Shown: positions 44,029 to 53,871 of the stretch, piece by piece | Numbering within the stretch: position 1 is the first letter of the stretch | Layout of the letters: every line of letters begins with the position of its first letter | Origin: Thermococcus sp. M39 | GTDB lineage: Archaea > Methanobacteriota_B > Thermococci > Thermococcales > Thermococcaceae | Direction: 5' to 3' | NCBI RefSeq assembly: GCF_012027325.1 | Contig: NZ_SNUG01000005.1 | Span: 1 to 64,000, forward strand | Length of the DNA stretch: 64,000 nucleotides | The notes under the pieces: generated by a model | The model's input: only the letters and a program-made list of their open reading frames with translations | Database searches by the model: none | Told to the model about the DNA's origin: nothing | Position numbers and translations under genes: made by a program

Positions 44029-44949
44029 ATGATAAGGAGAGCAGAAACAGAAGACATAGAGGACATAGTGAATTTCATGATAAAATGCTTTAGAACGTAT
44101 AGAGAGTGGGGTCTAAACAGGGAGAAATTTTTGACATGGCTGAAGTGTGACGATGGCGTTAAGCTTGAGAACATTTTCCTCTATGAAGAAAATGGCAAAA
44201 TTGCTTCAATGATTCAAATAGTGGAGAGAGAAGTCAAAATTGGTGAGGATTTCTTAAAGTGTGCTGGAATAGCAAATGTATGTACTGCTCCAGAATTCCG
44301 AGGTAGAGGGATAGCGAAGAATTTGATGAGTGCGGTTATACAAGAAATAGACAAAAATTATGAAATTTCAGCACTCTTTGCAGGTTATGGAGAAATAGCT
44401 CATTCGATATATCAGAAATACGGCTTTAAAGACTCTTATTTCACGGAATACGGGATTGCTGTAGAACAGCAACTTAAGGAAATTGAGAAAAGCTCCTATG
44501 TTAGGGAGGCAGCTATAGGGGATGCAAAGGATATCCTTAGGCTTTATGAAAGCAGAATATCGAATCTGGGAGGAGTAATCAAAAGGGATGCAGAGTATAT
44601 AGCGGAGAAATTCATAAAGAGGACTTTTTGGCACACATTTTTTTATTCCAAGGAAAAGGGGAATGCACTTGTCTTTGATGATGGAAAAATTAGAGGTTAC
44701 ACCTTTATTATGAAAGGCACTTTGCCAGGGTTTTGCATTGTAAGGGAAGTTGTAGGAGAAGATTTAGAAATAACATGGGCACTTCTTAAAGCTGCCACTG
44801 AAAAAATGAAGGCTAAAAGTTTGGTGATTTATGCCCCGAGGGAGGAGTTAGAGTCTCTAAATGTGGAGATTTTTAGAAAGCCTGAAAGCTACATGTTCAG
44901 GAATTTTGAAGTCGAAAACGCTTACATCTTCTATTCGGACAGGTGGTAG
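44029..44949 (+). CDS. GNAT-family N-acetyltransferase with a C-terminal extension
   Basis: A 306-residue protein whose N-terminal 150 residues form a GNAT fold. The acetyl-CoA pyrophosphate-binding segment is NVCTAPEFRGRGIAKNLM near residues 83-100, followed by LFAGYGEIAHSIYQKYGF near 118-135. The second half (about 155-300) also begins like a GNAT sensor strand (VREAAIGDAKDILRLYE) and may be a degenerate second copy, as in Eis-type or mycothiol-synthase-like proteins. It lies four bases after the M14 gene and two before the SIS gene. Acetylation of an amino sugar or freed amine is a reasonable guess. Confidence 0.75.
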   Translation: MIRRAETEDIEDIVNFMIKCFRTYREWGLNREKFLTWLKCDDGVKLENIFLYEENGKIASMIQIVEREVKIGEDFLKCAGIANVCTAPEFRGRGIAKNLMSAVIQEIDKNYEISALFAGYGEIAHSIYQKYGFKDSYFTEYGIAVEQQLKEIEKSSYVREAAIGDAKDILRLYESRISNLGGVIKRDAEYIAEKFIKRTFWHTFFYSKEKGNALVFDDGKIRGYTFIMKGTLPGFCIVREVVGEDLEITWALLKAATEKMKAKSLVIYAPREELESLNVEIFRKPESYMFRNFEVENAYIFYSDRW

Positions 44950-44951
44950 CT

Positions 44952-45683
44952 ATGATTGAGGAATATTATAACATAATTAATGAACTACTTAAAAGAATCA
45001 TGGAGGAGGAAAAAGAGAACATTGAAAAAGCTGCAGAAATCCTCGCAGAGAGCATTAAAGAAGGTGGAATACTGCATGTAATTGGAGCTGGACACTCAGC
45101 AATGCTAGGGGAGGAGCTTTTTTACAGGGCTGGTGGGTTAGCGCTGGTTAATCCAATCCTTGATACTGATATAAACATCTCTCACGGTGCTGAAAAGTCA
45201 ACAGCAATGGAGAAAATAGAGGGATATGCAAGAATTTTGCTCAAAACAGCGAAAGTCCAAAAATGCGATGTAGTGATGGTAGTCTCAACTTCAGGTGTCA
45301 ATCAGTTTCCCGTAGAGGCAGCTTTAACTGCAAAAGAGCTGGGGGCCAAGACAATAGGAATAACCGCTGTGGAATACTCGAAGAGCTTAACTCCAAAGAA
45401 CAAGTTTGGAAAGAGGCTTTTTGAAGTTGTAGACTTAGTAATTGATAACAAAGTTCCTCCCGGAGATGCAGTGCTGAGCATAGAGGGCTTTGAGATGAAG
45501 GTTGCCCCAGTTTCAACGATAACTAACTGCTTCATAGCCAACACGATAGTAGCTTTAACGGTTAAAAAGCTCGTTAAGGAAGGCATTAGACCGCCAGTAT
45601 GGATAAGCGCTCATTTGCCTAGAGCTGAGGAACACAACTCAAAGCTCTTCGAGAGATATGGGAACAGAATAAAGCTGTTCTGA
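44952..45683 (+). CDS. SIS-domain sugar-phosphate isomerase-like protein (UPF0309 type)
   Basis: A single SIS domain of 243 residues. Sugar-phosphate-binding features are HVIGAGHSAMLGEELFYRAG near residues 37-56, VVSTSGVNQFPVEAALTAKE near 113-132 and the serine-rich turn after it. The C-terminus ends with WISAHLPRAEEHN. Members are predicted sugar isomerases, and the fold is shared with MurQ etherase and phosphoheptose isomerase. The sequence is too short for MurQ. The ATG at 44952 follows AGGTGG by five bases. Placement between GNAT and NagA implies an amino-sugar phosphate substrate, which is inference. Confidence 0.75.
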   Translation: MIEEYYNIINELLKRIMEEEKENIEKAAEILAESIKEGGILHVIGAGHSAMLGEELFYRAGGLALVNPILDTDINISHGAEKSTAMEKIEGYARILLKTAKVQKCDVVMVVSTSGVNQFPVEAALTAKELGAKTIGITAVEYSKSLTPKNKFGKRLFEVVDLVIDNKVPPGDAVLSIEGFEMKVAPVSTITNCFIANTIVALTVKKLVKEGIRPPVWISAHLPRAEEHNSKLFERYGNRIKLF

Positions 45684-45692
45684 GGTGGTTGT

Positions 45693-46832
45693 ATGATTTT
45701 AACGAATGCAAAGCTCTACACTCCTCTTGAAGTCATTGAGCCTGCAACCGTTGTAATTGAAAATGGCATAATTAAGAAAGTCTTTAAAGGCCTTGTCAAG
45801 GACGGAATTGATTTAGAGGGCAAAATTCTAGCTCCGGGATTCATAGATACCCACATTCACGGCTGCTATGGATTTGACACCAATGATGCAAAAGTTGACA
45901 GCTTTTTAGGAATGAGCAAAGCCCTAGTTAAGCACGGTGTCACGGCTTTCATACCCACAACTGTCACTGCTTCCCATGAAGTTCTTTTGAAAGCCTCAAA
46001 AGCTGTTGTGGAAGCTATAAGAACTCAAGAGAAAAAGCTAGAGGGAGCAAGAATCTTGGGATTGCATTTAGAAGGCCCGTATATAAACCCCGAGAAAAGA
46101 GGTGCTCAGAATCCAGCTTATATCAGAAAGCCAAGTTTTGAAGAATTTCTTGAGTATTGGGAGGCTTCAAATGGAAACATAAGAGAGATAACAATAGCAC
46201 CTGAAGTCGAAGGTGCATTGGAGTTCATAGAAAAAGCCGTTGAACTTGGTGTCATTGTTCAGCTTGGACATACTAATGCAACTTATGAAGAAGCTAAAAA
46301 AGCCATCTTAGCTGGAGCAAGTAAAGCGACTCACCTCTTCAACGCTATGCGCGGAATTCACCACAGAGATGTCGGTGTAGTGGGAGCTTGTTTAGAGAGC
46401 GAAAGCGTATTCGTTGAGCTAATCTGCGATTTAATTCACCTCTCCCCAGCGGCAATAAAGTTGGCTTATAAAATAGCAGGGAAGCATAGGATAACACTCA
46501 TCACAGATGCAATAAGTGCGACTGGGCTACCGGATGGAGAATATGAACTTGGAGGATTAAAAGTTGTTGTTAAAGATGGAATCTGCCGCCTAGAGAACGG
46601 TGCTTTAGCTGGAAGCACCTTAACAATGGACAAAGCAATTAGAAACCTAGTTAAAATTGGAATTCCTATCCAAGATGCTCTCATAATGGCATCATACACC
46701 CCAGCAAGGGCTATAAGCGAAGAAAAGCTTGGCTTAATAAAACCAGGAAACAAAGCTGATCTCGTAGTTTTGGATGAGAAACTCAGAGTTGAACAGACAT
46801 ACGTGAATGGTGAGTTAGTCTTTGAGCTTTAA
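45693..46832 (+). CDS. nagA: N-acetylglucosamine-6-phosphate deacetylase
   Basis: An amidohydrolase-fold enzyme of 379 residues that removes acetate from GlcNAc-6-phosphate. Metal and substrate motifs are APGFIDTHIHGCYGFDTND near residues 48-66, HLEGPYINPEKRGAQ near 125-139, QLGHTNATYEEA near 190, the THLFNAMRGIHHRD block near 212-225 and the catalytic aspartate in TLITDAISATGLPDGEY near 268-284. It lacks the first-metal HxH of two-metal amidohydrolases, as is common for NagA. In T. kodakarensis chitin catabolism deacetylation occurs at the disaccharide stage, so a bacterial-style NagA implies a different route here. Its end overlaps the convergent DUF917 gene by 50 bases. Confidence 0.9.
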   Translation: MILTNAKLYTPLEVIEPATVVIENGIIKKVFKGLVKDGIDLEGKILAPGFIDTHIHGCYGFDTNDAKVDSFLGMSKALVKHGVTAFIPTTVTASHEVLLKASKAVVEAIRTQEKKLEGARILGLHLEGPYINPEKRGAQNPAYIRKPSFEEFLEYWEASNGNIREITIAPEVEGALEFIEKAVELGVIVQLGHTNATYEEAKKAILAGASKATHLFNAMRGIHHRDVGVVGACLESESVFVELICDLIHLSPAAIKLAYKIAGKHRITLITDAISATGLPDGEYELGGLKVVVKDGICRLENGALAGSTLTMDKAIRNLVKIGIPIQDALIMASYTPARAISEEKLGLIKPGNKADLVVLDEKLRVEQTYVNGELVFEL

Positions 46833-47901
46833 TTTTTCTTTTCTCTATCGGTATGTACTTGACATTAAATCCAAAATGTCGCGGCCCTAAGATTTTTAGT
46901 CCTTTTGGGCTTCTCCAAACCTTTGGTGCTTTGAATCCGAATACCACATACTCTCTTCCAGCTTTTAGTTCAGAATTTATAACTGGTTCTCCTTCTATTG
47001 TTAGTATGGTTATCAAATCTGGAACTGTAACATCAATCTGATTGTTCCTCCATGAGATTATGTTCTCATTTTTGAACCATATCCTGTAAGATTCTCCCTT
47101 AAATTCATCAATTCCTTGGAGTTCAACTTCCCCAACTGTAAAACCATTTTCATTTTTCCACTTTAGAAAAATGCACTCTCCTTTAAAAAGAAGAAATCCT
47201 CCCTCTTTTAAAAATTTCAGAATCCAATCGTCTTTTTCTCTCAGTATTTTTCCAAGCTTCAGTGCATAGCTTAAGCTGTCCCTAATCAAAATTTCTTTAG
47301 AAATCTTCCCTTTTATTGGATGGGAAGCAACTCCAACTTTGGACTTGATTGATGAAACAATACTTCTAACAAGTTTCTCAGCGTTTATGTCATCTTTAAT
47401 TTTCGGAACTATCATAACGTCTCCATGGAGGGTAACTACAGAAAAAGGGGTCATTTTATGTCCATGAAGATAATAAACAGAGTGGTGAAGCTCTGGGACG
47501 GCTCTTCCTGCCATGTCCCCATCAACTGTTGGGATTCCAAGTCTTGCTGCAGTTGAAAGGGCAACAGCTGTACTATTTCCTCCCATTTCAGTTGGGATAA
47601 TGGCAAAGAATTCTTCATTTAAAAAGCTTTCAAGCTCTATAAGTGCTTCTGCTGCCAAATTTCTATATTTCCTGTCTCCATTAATTGGCCCTACAAAATA
47701 TACGCTCACAGTTCTCTTGTGGTTAGGGATTTTATTGATACTAATAAGCTTGAACTCTTTTCCTTTTTTGAGTTCTTTTTTAATAAGCCTCCATCCATTC
47801 TTTGGACTACCACCGCCCCCGCATCCTAGCACAGTACTTCCTCTTATTATATCTGCTAAATCCTCCTCATCTAGCGTTATTTCGTTGTCAATTGTTTGCA
47901 T
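46783..47901 (-). CDS. DUF917 (S-methyl-thiohydantoin desulfurase-like) protein
   Basis: A 372-residue member of the DUF917 family: N-terminal STVLGCGGGGSPKNG near residues 27-41, FAIIPTEMGGNSTAVALSTA near 98-117 and IPTVDGDMAGRAVPELHH near 122-139. These proteins are usually encoded with hydantoinases and one branch degrades sulfur hydantoins, but most have no proven reaction. The ATG (47901) has no Shine-Dalgarno and lies about 26 bases from the TATA-box centre, so its transcript is probably leaderless. The last 50 bases overlap nagA on the other strand. Confidence 0.75.
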   Translation of the reverse strand: MQTIDNEITLDEEDLADIIRGSTVLGCGGGGSPKNGWRLIKKELKKGKEFKLISINKIPNHKRTVSVYFVGPINGDRKYRNLAAEALIELESFLNEEFFAIIPTEMGGNSTAVALSTAARLGIPTVDGDMAGRAVPELHHSVYYLHGHKMTPFSVVTLHGDVMIVPKIKDDINAEKLVRSIVSSIKSKVGVASHPIKGKISKEILIRDSLSYALKLGKILREKDDWILKFLKEGGFLLFKGECIFLKWKNENGFTVGEVELQGIDEFKGESYRIWFKNENIISWRNNQIDVTVPDLITILTIEGEPVINSELKAGREYVVFGFKAPKVWRSPKGLKILGPRHFGFNVKYIPIEKRKIKAQRLTHHSRMSVQL

Positions 47902-47922
47902 GATTATGACTAATTTTGTTAT

Positions 47923-47932
47923 GTATAAAAGT
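47923..47932 (-). promoter_or_regulatory. TATA box of the leaderless DUF917 gene
   Basis: Minus-strand CTTTTATAC preceded by the BRE-like GCAAAAGA. The ATG at 47901 lies where initiation is expected, and no ribosome site is present. AATTTTGTTA immediately downstream resembles the AATTTTGTC motif of two other promoters in this region. Confidence 0.55.
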
Positions 47933-47993
47933 CTTTTGCTAATATTTTTATGGTACTATAACAATAATTTGCAAAAAATTGAAAAGAATGAAC

Positions 47994-48539
47994 TCACTTT
48001 GATGAAGAGTTTATCAGCTCAGAGAACAGTTTAGGAGTATAAACGTTTGCAAGAATTGTGTAGTGGCTGACGACATTGCTTTCGAGCATGAACTCCTCGA
48101 TTTTCTCCTTTAATGTTCTAAAGTCCTTCTCAAAGAACCTGAAGAGGAAATCGTACTCACCAATATATTCGCTGACTTCGTATATCCTGGGCTCTTCCAA
48201 GGCTTTTGTAATGAAATCCTTTACCGCCTCGGCAGAACAGCCAGGTTTAAGCTTAATTAGAACATCTGCTGATGCTAGCTTTAATTTGTCAAACACTAAG
48301 AACCCTCTGACTTTGATTATCCCTTTCTCCTCTAATGCCAGTCTCCTCCTTCTTGCAGTTGGTACTGAGACATTGGCTATCTTTGCCAAATCTGTATCAG
48401 AGATTCTTCCGTCATCTCTTAAAGCCAGCCAAATTAGAATATCGATTTCGTCGAGGTAGTCCTTGAGAATCTCTTTAAAAAATTCAAGCTCTTTCTTATA
48501 CCTTGCCTCATTTTTGTTTACCAAATTTTTCACCTCCAT
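47994..48539 (-). CDS. Lrp/AsnC-family transcriptional regulator
   Basis: A 181-residue regulator: winged-helix DNA-binding part near 30-80 (LDEIDILIWLALRDDGRISD, then VSVPTARRRRLALEEKGIIK), then an RAM/AsnC ligand domain from about 85 (DVLIKLKPGC, YIGEYDFLFRFFEKD). An N-terminal extension of about 28 residues precedes the usual start. ATG 48539 has its GGAGGTG inside the first codons, so TTG at 48524 is a credible alternative start. Located between DUF917 and the oxidoreductase operon in the carbohydrate island, it is the obvious candidate for local control. Confidence 0.85.
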   Translation of the reverse strand: MEVKNLVNKNEARYKKELEFFKEILKDYLDEIDILIWLALRDDGRISDTDLAKIANVSVPTARRRRLALEEKGIIKVRGFLVFDKLKLASADVLIKLKPGCSAEAVKDFITKALEEPRIYEVSEYIGEYDFLFRFFEKDFRTLKEKIEEFMLESNVVSHYTILANVYTPKLFSELINSSSK

Positions 48540-48663
48540 GAGAACTACTGGGGTATTCTTAGCAATCTGGTTATCAAATTTTAACTTATTTAAAACCCCG
48601 TGGTTTAAAAACCTATTGGCGGTTTGTTAATAGAAAATGGAGCAAAGTAAGAAAATTAAAAAA

Positions 48664-49623
48664 TTAAATTGTTATCTGCTTGTCACTCTTTGAGGCCCTA
48701 TACAATGCGCTCACTGCTTTATGAACTTTCAAGCCATCAACTTCATTAACCACTGGCTTTGTACCATTTTCAATGCATTCAAGGAAGTGCTTTAACTGTC
48801 TCAGATACATTTCTTCAACGGGTTCGCTAAAGTTGCCCTCTTCAAGGATTTGCATCTCTCTTTTTGAAATTCTGTAGTCCCCTCCAAGATATCCATCAAC
48901 CGTAACAGTTCCATTGGTAGCTTGCAGTCCCCATTTTCTCCATCTGTGCTGAGCGGTCCATGTCTGCATTAATGTTGAAATGGCTCCACTCTTATGGACA
49001 AAAGTTGCTACAGCATTATCCTCTATCGTGGCATCTTCTTCAAGAGTCCAGCATCTTCCGTAGACTTTCTTTATGTCTCCAGCGTACCAGAGGAAATAAT
49101 AAATTACATGCACTGCGTTTTCATTTATCATTCCGCCACTTTTTCCTTTGTCTTTTATCCACTCATTCCTAGGAGTCCTTCCTAAAGCTATATGCCACTG
49201 GAAGAGAACATCTCCAAGCTCGTTGTCCAGATAATCCTTTACCTTCATGAAAAGTCCATGGAATCTAAGGCTAAACGCCACCATGAGTTTATTCGTTCCT
49301 TTGGCTTTCCTGTAGATTGCTCTTGCGTCATAAATATCAGCGCCCATGGGCTTTTCAAGGAGAACGTGGAATCCATTTCTCAAGGCATATAAAGCTTGTT
49401 CTCTGTGCAGATGGGGAGGTGTTGCAATTATTACTCCATCTGGGCTCTCATTCTCAAGCATCTCTTTATAATTTGTATAAACTGGAACTTTGTACTCTGC
49501 TTTCACTTTTTCAAGGATCTCTTGCTTGATGTCGCAAACTCCTGCTATTTCCACGTTTGCCATTTTCATGACTTTCAAATGCAACTGCCCCATGCTTCCG
49601 GCACCGATGAGAGCAATTCTCAT
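48664..49623 (-). CDS. Gfo/Idh/MocA-family NAD(P)-dependent sugar oxidoreductase
   Basis: A 319-residue dehydrogenase. The N-terminal Rossmann motif is IALIGAGSMGQLHLKVM, followed by VCDIKQE at the ribose-binding site and ATPPHLHREQALYAL near 70-84. The catalytic EKPMGAD lysine is near 92 and the AVHVIYYFLW histidine segment near 175. Substrates of this family are sugars, inositols and glycosides. It starts five bases after a TIM-barrel epimerase gene and is the third gene of a glycosidase-isomerase-oxidoreductase operon, an arrangement that recalls routes through 3-keto sugars. Confidence 0.87.
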   Translation of the reverse strand: MRIALIGAGSMGQLHLKVMKMANVEIAGVCDIKQEILEKVKAEYKVPVYTNYKEMLENESPDGVIIATPPHLHREQALYALRNGFHVLLEKPMGADIYDARAIYRKAKGTNKLMVAFSLRFHGLFMKVKDYLDNELGDVLFQWHIALGRTPRNEWIKDKGKSGGMINENAVHVIYYFLWYAGDIKKVYGRCWTLEEDATIEDNAVATFVHKSGAISTLMQTWTAQHRWRKWGLQATNGTVTVDGYLGGDYRISKREMQILEEGNFSEPVEEMYLRQLKHFLECIENGTKPVVNEVDGLKVHKAVSALYRASKSDKQITI

Positions 49624-49628
49624 TTATA

Positions 49629-50426
49629 TCACCCGAATATCTTTTTTAGAGAGGTGAATGAGTCTTCAGCGGCTTTAACGGGATCTGCTAAGTATGGCGG
49701 CACTTCTGGAAGGATGTACCCGTCATATTTCACTTCTTCAAGAGCTTTTCTAACCTCACTCCAGTTGACGCTCCCGCTGAGAGGAATTCCAAACTTAAGT
49801 TCGACTAAGTTAAAGTCCTTAACGTGAACTTGGAGTATCTTGTCTCTAAGAACTCTTATCCAGTGCTCTGGCAGTGAGTGAGGTATTGTGTTGCCTACAT
49901 CAAAATAGGCCCCAACATTCTCACAGTTTATTTCGTCTAAGAATTGCTTGAACTCTAATGGCCCCGCAAAAACTCTGTTCCACACATTCTCCAGTCCTAT
50001 CTTAACCCCGTATTCCTCTGCAATTTTTGAAGCTTCTTTTACGAATTCTGATGCCTTTTCAAAGTGCTTTTCATAGGCCAAGCTTGGAACTCCAACTCCG
50101 GGAACAATTAGTATAAGCTCTGCCCCTAAAAGTGATGCTGCCTCACATTCTGCTTTGACGACTTTCAAGGCGTTTTCTTTGTCTGTGATAGGATTGAAGC
50201 GCCAGAACAAGCCAGTTGCAACACTGGGTATCTCTATGTCCACGCTTTCGGAAGTTTCTTTGATTGTTTTAAACTTGGTCTTGAATTCGTCTTTTCCAAA
50301 ATGCTCAAGGTCCTCTAATGCTAATCCGACCTCATAACCAACATAGCCAATTTCTTTTGCAGCTTTGAGGGCTTCTTCTATTGAAAATGTTTTCGGAAAG
50401 CTCCAACAGTTAATTCCAAATTTCAT
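49629..50426 (-). CDS. Xylose-isomerase-like TIM-barrel epimerase/isomerase
   Basis: A 265-residue AP-endonuclease-2-like barrel. Metal ligands of the family are seen as IGLENVWNR near residues 142-150 (glutamate), GAYFDVGN near 174-181 (aspartate), VHVKDF near 205-210 (histidine, aspartate), and the closing GYILPEVPPY near 240. The start is ATG 50426, five bases after AGGTGG, overlapping the upstream glycosidase stop by four bases. It likely isomerises or cleaves the product of the neighbouring GHL enzyme together with the Gfo/Idh dehydrogenase. Confidence 0.83.
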   Translation of the reverse strand: MKFGINCWSFPKTFSIEEALKAAKEIGYVGYEVGLALEDLEHFGKDEFKTKFKTIKETSESVDIEIPSVATGLFWRFNPITDKENALKVVKAECEAASLLGAELILIVPGVGVPSLAYEKHFEKASEFVKEASKIAEEYGVKIGLENVWNRVFAGPLEFKQFLDEINCENVGAYFDVGNTIPHSLPEHWIRVLRDKILQVHVKDFNLVELKFGIPLSGSVNWSEVRKALEEVKYDGYILPEVPPYLADPVKAAEDSFTSLKKIFG

Positions 50427-51634
50427 ATCTTCCACCTCTCAAAGAGCTCCTTTATCTTGAGGAAATTTTTCTCGGGAGTCCAGCCATATGAGTAAAAACT
50501 CACACCATCAATTGGAGAGTCCAAAGCCAATTTAAGCTGTTCTTCAATGTCCTCTGGAGTTGTTGGCGGCCATGATGCCAAACCAAGAATTAGGAGCTTA
50601 TCCTTCAAGTATTTTCTTGCTATTCTAGTTTCATATGGTATCCTGCAAATGGATTTTCCAAAAGGCTTGACATAAATCATTATCTTCACTGCATCCACAA
50701 TTTCCACAAGCTTTTTGTAGTCTTGACCCAAAAGCCAAGCCCCAGAAGGAGGATATAAATCAGCGCTTATCTGCGCTTTAGGATTGTTCTTTTTAACTAT
50801 CTTTGAAAGCTCTTTTAAGAGAATACTTATTTGTCCTGCTCTAAACTTTAGCCACTTCTTAATTAGCTCGTTTTCGATTATTTCCCGTGTAAACTCAAGA
50901 TATGTTGCTTCCAAGTAGTCATCATCTTTACAGTAATATGAGTTTGGAAGGTATTTAACGTGCCATTCAACAATCTCTTTTAGAGTTTCTCTAACCTCTT
51001 CTAGGTCGAGATTATGTTTTAAGGCTTCAGCTTTGCAGTGCTCACAGAAACAAGGGGAAAGAGCAAGATTCAGCAGAGGAGTTCCATACGTTAGGGGAAT
51101 CTCTGGATATCGTATGAAATCAAACTCAAACTCATCGAACTCATACTTTTCTGAGAGCTCCTCTATCATAAGTGAAAGGGTTTCTCTTACAAATGGGTTT
51201 GAGGGGCATAGAAACATTCTTTTATAGCCTGGATGGGAACCATAGATATCTTTAACTCCAAAATCTAAGCTGTCTCTAACAGCTTTCTCCCATCTAAGTG
51301 TGGGGAACCAGAGAACACTTTTAATTGAGTTCTCTTCACAGGCTTTGATGAACTTTCCCACAACATCTCCTTTAACCTCTTTTGAAGGCTTAGGTCTTAG
51401 CTGAGGAGGTAAGTGCGAGTACCTTTCCCTATCGGGAATCCAATAGACTGCATTTTCTTCGGAAGTGTATGCTCTCTTTTTAGGATTCTGGAAAATTATA
51501 TTAGGTCCAGGCCAGTCTTGTCGCTCTTCAATATAGCGAACAGCTAGGCTTGCGTGGGTGAATCCATAATGAGAGATTTTTGATATTGCTTCTTCGTTAA
51601 AGTCCCAAGGATGAATCCATACGCCTTTGTACAT
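50423..51634 (-). CDS. Cytoplasmic glycoside-hydrolase-like (GHL) TIM-barrel protein
   Basis: A 403-residue protein without signal peptide, resembling the hypothetical glycosyl hydrolase (GHL) barrels. It starts GVWIHPWDFNEEAISKI. Central acidic segments are YEFDEFEFDFIRYPEIPLTYG near residues 163-183 in the position where the secreted GHL10 has its LDYIRYP motif. ISADLYPPSGAWLLGQDY and SFYSYGWTP follow near 296 and 380. A CEHC pair near 197 may bind metal. It heads the operon with the isomerase and oxidoreductase genes. The shared DFIRYP-type motif suggests that the secreted and cytoplasmic enzymes act on related glycans. Confidence 0.7.
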   Translation of the reverse strand: MYKGVWIHPWDFNEEAISKISHYGFTHASLAVRYIEERQDWPGPNIIFQNPKKRAYTSEENAVYWIPDRERYSHLPPQLRPKPSKEVKGDVVGKFIKACEENSIKSVLWFPTLRWEKAVRDSLDFGVKDIYGSHPGYKRMFLCPSNPFVRETLSLMIEELSEKYEFDEFEFDFIRYPEIPLTYGTPLLNLALSPCFCEHCKAEALKHNLDLEEVRETLKEIVEWHVKYLPNSYYCKDDDYLEATYLEFTREIIENELIKKWLKFRAGQISILLKELSKIVKKNNPKAQISADLYPPSGAWLLGQDYKKLVEIVDAVKIMIYVKPFGKSICRIPYETRIARKYLKDKLLILGLASWPPTTPEDIEEQLKLALDSPIDGVSFYSYGWTPEKNFLKIKELFERWKI

Positions 51635-53092
<1,458 letters not shown>

Positions 53093-53124
53093 CCTTTTTA
53101 TTTTTCCTTTTCAGAGGTGAAGAT

Positions 53125-53871
53125 ATGAAGCGCGACTATGTAACAGCATTCTTTGCTCTGATTGGAACGTTCCTCGTGCTGTATATTCTTCTACCATTAG
53201 TTGTTATCATAAGTAAGCAACTCTTCGATTGGGAGATGCTTGTAAAAGCACTCCATGATGAGCTTGTTTTGGATTCTCTTAAAAACTCCCTCCTAACATC
53301 AACAGCTACAATGATAATTTCCCTTTTCTTCGGTGTTCCTCTCGGCTATATCCTTGCGAGAAAAGATTTCAGGGGCAAAAGCTTTGTTCAAGCTGTTGTT
53401 GATGTTCCGATTGTAATCCCTCACTCTGTTGTTGGTATCATGCTCCTCGTGACCTTTTCAAACAGGATTCTCGACAGCTATCTGGGGATAATAATGGTGA
53501 TGCTTTTTGTCTCTGCACCGTTTACGATAAATGCTGCCCGTGATGGATTTTTGGCTGTTGATGAAAAGCTCGAGCATGTAGCAAGAACTTTAGGAGCCTC
53601 AAAGCTTAAAGCATTCTTTACAATCAGCTTGCCTTTAGCGTTGCCTTCAATCTTTAGCGGTGCCATAATGACATGGGCAAGGGCAATAAGTGAGGTTGGA
53701 GCCATCTTAATTGTTGCTTACTATCCAAAAACAGCTCAAGTTTTAGTTATGGAGTACTTCAACAACTATGGACTGAGAGCTTCGAGGCCGATCTCTGTGA
53801 TTTTAATAATATTAAGCTTGGGCATATTCGTTGTTTTGAGATGGCTCGTGGGGAGGTCGAGAAATGCTTAG
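53125..53871 (+). CDS. wtpB: Tungstate/molybdate ABC permease WtpB
   Basis: A 248-residue permease with about five or six helices. The EAA-type coupling loop is [22 protein letters not shown] near residues 152-173, and [18 protein letters not shown] near 92-109 is typical of the ModB group. It starts 32 bases after wtpA behind AGAGGTGA and overlaps the ATPase gene by eight bases. Confidence 0.92.
   Translation: MKRDYVTAFFALIGTFLVLYILLPLVVIISKQLFDWEMLVKALHDELVLDSLKNSLLTSTATMIISLFFGVPLGYILARKDFRGKSFVQAVVDVPIVIPHSVVGIMLLVTFSNRILDSYLGIIMVMLFVSAPFTINAARDGFLAVDEKLEHVARTLGASKLKAFFTISLPLALPSIFSGAIMTWARAISEVGAILIVAYYPKTAQVLVMEYFNNYGLRASRPISVILIILSLGIFVVLRWLVGRSRNA

Noticed and set aside
47513-48034. 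173-codon plus-strand frame
   Set aside because: Antisense to the DUF917 gene and rich in serine and hydrophobics as typical for shadow frames.
49396-49827. 143-codon plus-strand frame
   Set aside because: Antisense to the Gfo/Idh and TIM-barrel genes, with no coding character.
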